Part shown: piece after piece, positions 21,246 through 27,709 of the stretch
Layout: each line of letters begins with the position of its first letter
How positions within the stretch are numbered: the stretch's first letter is position 1
NCBI GenBank assembly: GCA_902476875.1
Contig: CABSFC010000027.1
Span: forward strand, 1 to 27,709
From: an uncultured Oscillibacter sp.
GTDB taxonomy: Bacteria > Bacillota > Clostridia > Oscillospirales > Oscillospiraceae
Length of the DNA stretch: 27,709 nt
Direction: 5' to 3'
Notes under the pieces: model-generated
What the model was told of the DNA's origin: nothing
Databases searched by the model: none
What the model saw: only the letters and a program-made list of their open reading frames with translations
Program-made: the position numbers and the translations under genes

Positions 21246-22928
21246 ATGCGGGAACCCTTTCAGAGCGGCACCTTCATGCCGGACAGCATGATCTCCTGCC
21301 GCACCCTTTACAAGGCCAACGGCTTCTCCGACGACGATTTCTCCCGCCCCGTCATCGGCATCTGCGACTCCTTCACGGACATCGTCCCCGGCCACAAGAA
21401 CCTGCGGGAGCTCAGCGAGCAGGTGAAGTACGGCGTCTACCGGGCGGGCGGCACCCCGGTGGAATTCGGCTGCATCGCCGTGTGCGACGGCGTCTGCACC
21501 ACTCACAGCGGCTCCCGCTACTCCCTGCCCTCCCGGGAGATCGTGGCCGACGGCATCGAGATCATGGCCCGGGCCCACCGGCTGGACGGCCTGGTGCTGG
21601 TGGGCTCCTGCGACAAGACCGTCCCCGGCATGCTGATGGCCGCCGCCCGGCTGGACATCCCCTGCATCTTTCTGGCGGGCGGCTGTATGCTGGGCGGGCC
21701 GTCCTTCGGCGGCAAGCGCAAATCCGACTCCACCTCCTCCGAGGAGGCCTACGGCATGTATCAGGCCGGCAGGGCCACCCGGCGGGAGGTGCTGGAGCTG
21801 ACCGACGCCTGTTGTCCCACCATCGGCTCCTGCCAGCACATGGCCACCGCCAACTCCATGTGCTGCATGGCGGAGGCCATGGGCATGAGCCTGCCCGGCT
21901 CCGCCGCCATCCCCGCCGTCTACAACGCCCGCACCCGGGCCGCCCTGGAGACCGGCGAGGCCATCGTCCAAATGGTCCGGACCGGCCTGACCGCCCGGGA
22001 CATCATCACGGAGAACGCCATCCGCAACGCCATCATGGTCCTGATGGCCACAGGCGGCTCCACCAACTGCGTCATCCACACCTGTGCCATCGCCCACGAG
22101 ATCGGCATTTCCTCCCGGACCGTCATGGGCTGGTTTGAGGAGTACGGCGCCACCGTCCCCCTGATCTGCCGCATCAACCCGGCCTCCAAGGACTTCGACG
22201 CCGAGGACTTCTACCAGGCGGGCGGCATCCCGGAGGTGCAGCGGCAGCTCGCATCCATTCTGTACCGGGACTGCATGAGCGTCACGGGCCGCACTGTGGG
22301 GGAGAACGCGGTGGCCTGCCGCAGCCTGTACCCCCAAAACCCGGAGGTCATCACCTCGCTGGACAAGCCTTTCTCCACGCTGGCGGGCCTCGCCATCATG
22401 CACGGCAACCTGGCGCCGGACACAGCTGTTGCCAAGCCCGCCGCCATCGCGCCGGAGGTCCGGCGCTTCGAGGGCACGGCGATCTGCTTCTCCGGCGAGG
22501 ACGAGGCCAACGAGGCCATTGGCAAACGGCTGGTGAAGCCCGGCCATGTGGTGGTGGTCCGCTACGCGGGCCCCAAAGGCGCCCCCGGTATGCCGGAGAT
22601 GTTCAAGCCCATGAAACTGCTCTACGGCCAGGGGCTGAACAAATGCACCGCCCTCATCACCGATGGCCGCTTCTCCGGGACCAACAACGGCTGCTTCGTA
22701 GGCCACATCTCCCCGGAGGCCGCCGCCGGCGGGCCCATCGCCCTGATCGAGGACGGGGATAAGATCGTCATCGACGTGGTGGAGCGGCGCATCGACCTGC
22801 TGGTGTCCGACGAGGAGCTGGAACGCCGCCGGGCGGCTTTCCGCTACACGCCGCCCCCGGTGGACGGATACCTGGCCCGCTACGCCCGAAGCGCCAGAAG
22901 CGCCGACCAGGGCGGTATTCTGGAGTGA
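21246..22928 (+). CDS. IlvD/Edd family dehydratase (dihydroxy-acid dehydratase-like)
   Basis: A 560-residue Fe-S dehydratase that removes water from a 2,3-dihydroxy acid to give a 2-oxoacid. It aligns along its length with IlvD. DSFTDIVPGH (41-50) matches VNSFTQFVPGH of E. coli IlvD. Cluster and metal residues are visible: Asp81, Cys122 and Lys124 in GSCDKTVPGM, and Cys196 in CPTIGSCQHM. Also present are ATGGSTNCVIH and DGRFSG followed by GHISPEAAAGG. The usual GSCSGMFTANSM reads GSCQHMATANSM. ATG 21246 follows AGGAGG; a frame open to 21210 precedes the ribosome site. It is placed behind a 2-hydroxyacid dehydrogenase and a transporter rather than with other branched-chain amino-acid genes. 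It may therefore act on a sugar acid or glycerate-like substrate, but ordinary IlvD function is not excluded. Confidence 0.87.
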   Translation: MREPFQSGTFMPDSMISCRTLYKANGFSDDDFSRPVIGICDSFTDIVPGHKNLRELSEQVKYGVYRAGGTPVEFGCIAVCDGVCTTHSGSRYSLPSREIVADGIEIMARAHRLDGLVLVGSCDKTVPGMLMAAARLDIPCIFLAGGCMLGGPSFGGKRKSDSTSSEEAYGMYQAGRATRREVLELTDACCPTIGSCQHMATANSMCCMAEAMGMSLPGSAAIPAVYNARTRAALETGEAIVQMVRTGLTARDIITENAIRNAIMVLMATGGSTNCVIHTCAIAHEIGISSRTVMGWFEEYGATVPLICRINPASKDFDAEDFYQAGGIPEVQRQLASILYRDCMSVTGRTVGENAVACRSLYPQNPEVITSLDKPFSTLAGLAIMHGNLAPDTAVAKPAAIAPEVRRFEGTAICFSGEDEANEAIGKRLVKPGHVVVVRYAGPKGAPGMPEMFKPMKLLYGQGLNKCTALITDGRFSGTNNGCFVGHISPEAAAGGPIALIEDGDKIVIDVVERRIDLLVSDEELERRRAAFRYTPPPVDGYLARYARSARSADQGGILE

Positions 22929-22955
22929 GACCGCAGAGCTTTGCCGTGCATCCCC

Positions 22956-22994
22956 GGAAAGGTCCCCGGTCCCGTTGGAGCCGGGGACCTTTCC
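22956..22994 (+). terminator. Long GC hairpin after the IlvD-like gene
   Basis: A perfect 14-bp stem (GGAAAGGTCCCCGG at 22956-22969, pairing with 22981-22994) with an 11-nt loop, 28 nt after the stop. It lacks a T-run. It probably marks the 3' end of the etfB-ilvD-like transcript. Confidence 0.55.
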
Positions 22995-23040
22995 GATATC
23001 CGGGGCTCACAGATGCCGCCCCTCGGCGCGCCGCGGCTGA

Positions 23041-23069
23041 TTGACAATTCCGCGCTTCCGTGATAAGAT
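23041..23069 (+). promoter_or_regulatory. Promoter of the tandem activase gene
   Basis: Perfect -35 TTGACA (23041-23046), a 17-nt spacer and TAAGAT (23064-23069). It separates the activase from the upstream genes and predicts a leader of about 145 nt starting near 23076. Confidence 0.7.
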
Positions 23070-23075
23070 ATAGAA

Positions 23076-23204
23076 AACAGCTCCATGTGTTCAGGTTTCG
23101 TTAAAAACACCCGATAAATATTGATTTTCAAATGATTTGCTGTGTAGCATTTGCGTAAGTCCAGGCTTCAGCCGGGCTTACCCAAATGCTTTTGATTTTT
23201 TTCG
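23076..23204 (+). promoter_or_regulatory. Structured leader with terminator and possible antiterminator (candidate attenuator/riboswitch)
   Basis: A long stem-loop, 8 bp (23146-23153 with 23083-type partner at 23183-23190), one C-C mismatch, 8 bp (23155-23162 with 23174-23181) and a 3-bp tip, is followed by a T-rich tract 23190-23202. This is a complete rho-independent terminator located between a promoter and the start codon at 23220. CAAATG at 23129-23134 can pair with CATTTG at 23148-23153, the left arm of the terminator, giving an exclusive alternative fold. Weaker helices, ACAGC (23077-23081) with GCTGT (23139-23143) and GTGTT (23087-23091) with AACAC (23106-23110), could frame a sensing domain. 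I do not recognise a known riboswitch or T-box core. Confidence 0.55.
23146..23202 (+). terminator. Rho-independent terminator inside the activase leader
   Basis: Stem of about 19 bp in three segments with TTCA loop, followed by TTTTGATTTTTTT. It ends about 17 nt before the ATG of the activase gene, so it must be read through for expression from the promoter at 23041-23069. A plain terminator for upstream read-through is the alternative reading. Confidence 0.8.
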
Positions 23205-23219
23205 TTGAGAGGCAACTGG

Positions 23220-26200
23220 ATGAAAGAGACAAAGAATGTGAAACAGGAGTCCCCCGCGCTGCGGCTGGGCATCGACATCGGTTCCACCACCGCCAAGGTG
23301 GTGGTGCTGGACTCCCAGCGGCAGACCGTGCTGTTCTCCCGGTACCGGCGGCACCACGCGGAGCAGTCCAAGACCGTCCGGCAGCTGCTGATGGAGGTGG
23401 CCTCCGCCTTCCCGGGCCGGACGTTCCGGGGCGCGGTGTGCGGCTCCGGCGGAAAGCCCATCGCGGAGGCCATGGGCGTCCACTATATCCAGGAGGTGGT
23501 GGCCAACGCCGCGGCGGTTCGGGCCCTCTACCCCCAGGCCAGAACCGCCATCGAGCTGGGCGGACAGGACGCCAAGATCATCTTCTTCTACTACGACGAG
23601 GCGGAGGGCCGTCTCATCGCCTCGGACATGCGGATGAACGGCAGCTGCGCCGGCGGCACCGGAGCGTTCATCGACGAGGTGGCCGCGCTTTTGAAGATCC
23701 CCACGGAGGAGATCGAGGGGCTGGCCGCCCAGGGGAAGACCGTTCACGACATCTCCGGCCGCTGTGGCGTCTTCGCCAAGACGGACATCCAGTCGGTGCT
23801 GAATTCCGGCGGGCGGCGGGAGGACATCGCCCTCTCCGCCTTCCACGCCATCGTCAAGCAGACCATCGGCGGCCTGGCCCAGGGCCTGGAGCTGAAAGCG
23901 CCCATCATCTTCGAGGGCGGCCCCCTGACCTTCGACCCCACGCTGGTGGGGGCTTTCGCCCAGCGGCTGGAGCTGCGGGAGGAGGACATTATCCGTCCCG
24001 AGCACCCGGAGACTCTAGTGGCCCGGGGCGCCGCCCTGGCTGTCGACGAGCTGTTCCCCGCCGAAGAGGGTGAGGCGCCCCTCTCCCTGGAGGACGCCAT
24101 CCACGCCCTGAACGGCTACGCGGAGTCCGTGCGCGCCGGCGCCACCCCTACCCAGGCCTACTTCCAGTCGCCGGAGGAGCAGGCGGCCTGGCGGGTGTCC
24201 CACGCCCTGCCGGACCTGGAGCCCCCGGCGCTGCGCCCCGGCGATACGCTGCGGGTGTGGCTGGGCGTCGACGCGGGCAGCACCACCTCCAAGCTGGTCC
24301 TCCTGGATGAGGAGGAGCGGGTGGTGGACCGCTTCTACGCCCCCAACCACGGCGATCCCCTGCGGGTCGTCCAGCAGGGGCTGCTGGGGCTGTATGAAAA
24401 ATACGACAATATGGGCGTGGCGCTGGAGATTTTGGGTCTCGGCACCACGGGCTACGGCGAGCTGATGATGGCCAAGGGCTTCGGCGCGGACTACCACACG
24501 GTGGAGACCGTGGCCCACGCGGCGGCGGCCCAGAAATACGTGCCCGATGTCAGCTTCGTGCTGGACATCGGCGGACAGGACATGAAGGCCATCTGGCTCT
24601 CCGGCGACGTGGTGACCAATATCACCCTGAACGAGGCCTGCTCCTCCGGCTGCGGCTCCTTTTTGGAGAACTTCGCCTCCTCCCTGGGCATCCCGGCGGA
24701 GGAGATCGCCGAGGCGGCTTTCCGCTCCAGGCACCCCGCCGCCCTCGGCAGCCGCTGCACGGTGTTCATGAACAGCACCATCATTACGGAGCAGAAAAAC
24801 GGTCGCCAGCCCGACGATATCATGGCGGGATTGTGCCGCTCCATCATCGAAAACGTCTTCACCAAGGTCATCCGCATCTCCAGCACCGCCGTGTTGGGGG
24901 ACCGGGTGGTGGTCCAGGGCGGCACCTTTAAAAACGACGCGGTGCTTCGCGCCCTGGAGCAGTATCTGGGCCGGGAGGTCATCCGGGCGCCGTACCCCGG
25001 CGAGATGGGCTGCATCGGCGCGGCCCTGCTGACCAAGCGGCGGATTAAAGCCAGGGGCTACGGGGCGGCGGGCCGCTCCCGCTTCATCGGCTTTGACGCC
25101 CTGCGGGACTTTACATACGTCCAAAAGGAAAACGTCCCCTGCCCCCACTGCGCCAACCACTGCAGCCGCACGCTGGTGGAGTTCTCCAGCGGCGCCAGCT
25201 ACGTCACCGGCAACCGCTGTCCCCGGGGCGAGATCGTGGGCGAGATAAAGGACCGGCCGGCGCGGCCCGCCCCCGCCAAGGACATGTACCTGCGGCGGGA
25301 GGCCCTGCTGTTCCAGGACTACCCGGTCACCCCGGTCAGCGCCGAGAAAAACGCCGTTATCGGCCTGCCCCGGACCCTGGAGTTCTGGGACAGCATGCCC
25401 TTCTGGACCACGTTCTTCCATGCCCTGGGCTACCGCACGGCCTTCTCCCGCCCCAGCTCCCGCAAGCAGTTCGAGCGGGGCATCCCCTTTGTCCCCTCCG
25501 ACACGGTGTGCTTCCCGGCCAAGCTGGCCCACGGCCACATCCGGGACCTGGTGGAGCAGGGCGTGGACTGCATCTTTATGCCCATGGTGATGGAGATGCC
25601 GTCGGAAAGCCCCAAACGGGCCAGCAACTACGTCTGCGCGGTGGTGAAGGGCTATCCCCTGATCATCCGCAACTCTGAAAACCCGGAACAGCGCTGGAAC
25701 ACAGCGTTTCACACCCCCATGTTCCACTGGCACACCGCCGACGACCGGAAGCGCCAGATCTGCGCGTATATGGAGAAGGCGTTCTCCCTGCCCAAAGACG
25801 AGGTCCTGGCGGCCTTCAGCCAGGGTGAGCGGGCCCTGCTGGCTTTCCGTGCCCAGTTGGCGGAGGAGACGCGGGAGATCCTGAACGCCGTCCGAAAGGA
25901 GGGCCGCTTTGCGGTGGTCCTGGCGGGGCGGCCCTACCACAACGACCCCCTAGTCAGCCACGATTTGTCCCGGGCTTTTACCAAGGAGGGCGTCCCGGTG
26001 CTGACGGTAGACGCCCTGCCGGAGCTCAGCGAGGCGGACCTGCGCTACACCCGGGCGGAGATCACCAACAACTTCCACGCCCGGATGCTGTCCGGCGCCA
26101 TGGTTGCCGCCCGGACGGCGGAACTGGAATACGTCCAGATCGTCAGCTTCGGCTGCGGGCACGACGCTATTTTGTCCGACGAAATCACCCGCATCATGCA

Positions 26201-27671
26201 GGAGACATCCCAAAAGACGCCCCTGATTTTGAAGCTGGACGAGGGCGACGCCGGAAACTCCCTGCACATCCGGGTGAAGTCCTTCCTGGAGACCGTTACC
26301 GCCCGCCGTGCCAAGCACGCTGGGCTCCCTGCCCGTCCCCTAAGGGACGCCTATCCGGTCAAGTTCCAAAAGGAGGACCGGAAGCTCCGCACCGTGCTGA
26401 TCCCCAACGTCTCCGTGGCTTTCTGCCGCATGCTCAGCGCGGTTCTGCGGCGCCAGGGCCTGCGGGCGGAGCCGCTGCCTCTGGGCGGCACGGCGGAGAT
26501 GCAGCTGGCGAAAAAATACGTCCACAACGACACCTGCTTCCCCGCCCAGATGTGCATCGGCGAGGTGCTGTCCGCCCTGCAGAGCGGCAAATACCCCATT
26601 GGCGAGGTGGCCGTGGCCATGGCCAAGTACCAGGGCGACTGCCGGCTGTCCCACTACTCCGCCCTGCTGCGGCGGGCCATGGACACGGCGGGCTTCCAGG
26701 CGGTGCCCATCGTCTCCACCGACCCGGTGGACAGCAAGGAGATGCACCCCGGCGTCCACATGGGCATGATCTTCAACATCCAGTCCCTGTGGGCCCTAAC
26801 GATGATGGACCTGCTGGAGGAGCTGCGCCGCCAGATCCGGCCCTACGAGCTGCGCCCCGGCGAGACGGACCGTACCTTCGACGCGGCAATCGACCGTATC
26901 GCCCAGGCCCTGACGAAGGGCACCCACCCCGCCATTGCCGCGTTCAGAGAGGCTATCCGGGACTTCCGCGCCATCCCCTATGACCGCAGCCAGCCCCGTC
27001 CGCAGGTCTTCGTGACAGGCGAGTATCTCGTGACCTTCCACCCCGGCTCCAACTTCCACATCGAGGCGTACCTGGAGCAAAACGGCATGGAGGTGGTCCT
27101 GCCCCGGATGACCAACGTGTTCCGCAAGGACTACCTGGCCCGCCTGTCGGAGATGAAGGACTACGGCGTGCGCTATCCGCTGGCGGACGACCTGTCCACC
27201 CGGGGCGGCGAGCAGATGTTCAAGCTGGTGCTGGACACCCTGGAGAAGATCGCCGCCCAGCACCCGCTGTACCGCCCCTGCACGCCCCTGCCGGAGCTGG
27301 CGGCGGAGACGGACGCGATCATGGACCACACCTTCATCTCCGGCGAGGGCTGGCTGATTCCCGGCGAGATTTTGGAGTACGCCCAGCGGGGCGTCCACGC
27401 CTTCGTGATCTTGCAGCCCTTCGGCTGCCTGCCCAACCACATCTGCGGCCGGGGCGTGATGAAGCGGGTGAAGGAGGCCTTCCCCGCCGTCCAGATCCTG
27501 CCACTGGACCTGGACCCGGACACCAGCTTTGCCAACGTGGAAAACCGGCTCCAGATGCTGATCATGAACGAGAAGAGCCGCCGCGCCGCCGGCGGCGGGG
27601 ACAAAGCCGCTTCCGAAGCCGCGCCGGAGCCCAAAACCTCCGCGGAAACGCGGCCCGACAAGCTGGCGTGA
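23220..27671 (+). CDS. Tandem BadF/HgdC-type acyl-CoA dehydratase activase with DUF2229 and HgdB-like C-terminal part
   Basis: A 1483-residue protein. Two ASKHA ATPase modules open it: DIGSTT (19-24) and DAGSTT (351-356) bind ATP phosphate. Each keeps the two cysteines that in HgdC dimers hold a [4Fe-4S] cluster: Cys143 (GSCAGGTGAF) and Cys182 (GRCGVF), then Cys474 (EACSSGCGSF) and Cys513 (SRCTVF). A cysteine cluster CX2CX3CX18C follows (641, 644, 648, 667), then DUF2229 from about 713 (IGLPRTLEFWDSMPFW) and a region like HgdB-type dehydratase subunits (from about 895 to past 1300). The tail is low-complexity. HgdC-type activases use ATP to inject a low-potential electron into 2-hydroxyacyl-CoA dehydratases; the role of these giant fusions is not established. 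ATG 23220 follows GAGAGG; a TTG at 23205 has no ribosome site. Confidence 0.85.
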   Translation: MKETKNVKQESPALRLGIDIGSTTAKVVVLDSQRQTVLFSRYRRHHAEQSKTVRQLLMEVASAFPGRTFRGAVCGSGGKPIAEAMGVHYIQEVVANAAAVRALYPQARTAIELGGQDAKIIFFYYDEAEGRLIASDMRMNGSCAGGTGAFIDEVAALLKIPTEEIEGLAAQGKTVHDISGRCGVFAKTDIQSVLNSGGRREDIALSAFHAIVKQTIGGLAQGLELKAPIIFEGGPLTFDPTLVGAFAQRLELREEDIIRPEHPETLVARGAALAVDELFPAEEGEAPLSLEDAIHALNGYAESVRAGATPTQAYFQSPEEQAAWRVSHALPDLEPPALRPGDTLRVWLGVDAGSTTSKLVLLDEEERVVDRFYAPNHGDPLRVVQQGLLGLYEKYDNMGVALEILGLGTTGYGELMMAKGFGADYHTVETVAHAAAAQKYVPDVSFVLDIGGQDMKAIWLSGDVVTNITLNEACSSGCGSFLENFASSLGIPAEEIAEAAFRSRHPAALGSRCTVFMNSTIITEQKNGRQPDDIMAGLCRSIIENVFTKVIRISSTAVLGDRVVVQGGTFKNDAVLRALEQYLGREVIRAPYPGEMGCIGAALLTKRRIKARGYGAAGRSRFIGFDALRDFTYVQKENVPCPHCANHCSRTLVEFSSGASYVTGNRCPRGEIVGEIKDRPARPAPAKDMYLRREALLFQDYPVTPVSAEKNAVIGLPRTLEFWDSMPFWTTFFHALGYRTAFSRPSSRKQFERGIPFVPSDTVCFPAKLAHGHIRDLVEQGVDCIFMPMVMEMPSESPKRASNYVCAVVKGYPLIIRNSENPEQRWNTAFHTPMFHWHTADDRKRQICAYMEKAFSLPKDEVLAAFSQGERALLAFRAQLAEETREILNAVRKEGRFAVVLAGRPYHNDPLVSHDLSRAFTKEGVPVLTVDALPELSEADLRYTRAEITNNFHARMLSGAMVAARTAELEYVQIVSFGCGHDAILSDEITRIMQETSQKTPLILKLDEGDAGNSLHIRVKSFLETVTARRAKHAGLPARPLRDAYPVKFQKEDRKLRTVLIPNVSVAFCRMLSAVLRRQGLRAEPLPLGGTAEMQLAKKYVHNDTCFPAQMCIGEVLSALQSGKYPIGEVAVAMAKYQGDCRLSHYSALLRRAMDTAGFQAVPIVSTDPVDSKEMHPGVHMGMIFNIQSLWALTMMDLLEELRRQIRPYELRPGETDRTFDAAIDRIAQALTKGTHPAIAAFREAIRDFRAIPYDRSQPRPQVFVTGEYLVTFHPGSNFHIEAYLEQNGMEVVLPRMTNVFRKDYLARLSEMKDYGVRYPLADDLSTRGGEQMFKLVLDTLEKIAAQHPLYRPCTPLPELAAETDAIMDHTFISGEGWLIPGEILEYAQRGVHAFVILQPFGCLPNHICGRGVMKRVKEAFPAVQILPLDLDPDTSFANVENRLQMLIMNEKSRRAAGGGDKAASEAAPEPKTSAETRPDKLA

Positions 27672-27709
27672 GCCTTTTCGGGGCCTGACAAACCAGAGCC
27701 GCGCCTGCC

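Noticed and set aside
23146..23202. Terminator belonging only to the IlvD-like gene
   Set aside because: It lies more than 200 bp after that gene's stop, downstream of a good promoter and next to the activase ribosome site, and another hairpin already follows the IlvD-like stop. Not fully excluded, hence kept as an alternative in the feature text.
1..27709. tRNA, rRNA, CRISPR repeats, insertion-sequence ends or phage genes
   Set aside because: No cloverleaf-like segment, no regularly spaced repeats, no transposase or integrase frame and no attachment-site duplication were found by eye on either strand.

Overview
The window is high-GC DNA that looks like the chromosome of an anaerobic, spore-forming Clostridia of the Oscillospiraceae type. 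The reasons are a free-standing Spo0A C-terminal domain, an electron-bifurcating-type EtfAB with a GlcD-like dehydrogenase, a giant BadF/HgdC-type activase, strong AGGAGG ribosome sites and many rho-independent terminators. No rRNA, tRNA, insertion sequence, phage gene or CRISPR array was seen.

Layout. (1) 1-1507, minus strand: the N-terminal part of a PutP-type Na+/solute symporter and a TetR regulator, with a 28-bp palindrome between them. (2) 1687-5282, plus strand: a DapF-type epimerase next to a dicarboxylate/amino-acid:cation symporter, a strong terminator, then an 8-oxoguanine-deaminase-like amidohydrolase with its own promoter. (3) 5321-8014, minus strand: a MntA/HepT toxin-antitoxin pair with a wrecked toxin, a DegV protein, a frameshifted XRE/zinc-ribbon regulator and a low-molecular-weight tyrosine phosphatase. 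(4) 8191-12336: a macrodomain protein, a Uup-like ABC-F ATPase, a small exported protein whose lipobox cysteine is lost, an RluA-type pseudouridine synthase that appears to start at CTG, and an ABM-fold protein. (5) 12486-13250: gene wreckage, namely a 5'-truncated DUF308/HdeD gene, a TetR C-terminus and a LysR C-terminus. (6) 13269-15179, minus strand: an ECF-like sigma factor, a DUF4367-type membrane protein (probable anti-sigma) and a small exported protein. (7) 15530-16142: a small XRE protein overlapping a stand-alone Spo0A_C protein. (8) 16498-27671, plus strand: etfB, ferredoxin-fused etfA, a GlcD/LctD-like dehydrogenase, a YkvI-like transporter, an IlvD-like dehydratase and a 1483-residue tandem activase.

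The last block is the most interesting. The first three genes have the composition and order of an lctBCD-type electron-confurcating 2-hydroxyacid (lactate) dehydrogenase. A transporter and an IlvD/Edd dehydratase follow on the same strand, suggesting a unit for uptake and redox conversion of a hydroxy or dihydroxy acid. The activase that ends the block has its own consensus-like promoter. Its roughly 145-nt leader ends in a textbook terminator about 17 nt before the start codon, and an upstream segment could pair with the terminator's left arm. This is a candidate attenuator or riboswitch that I cannot assign to a known class.

Organism, pathway and regulatory statements are inferences from motifs and gene order. 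No database search was run.
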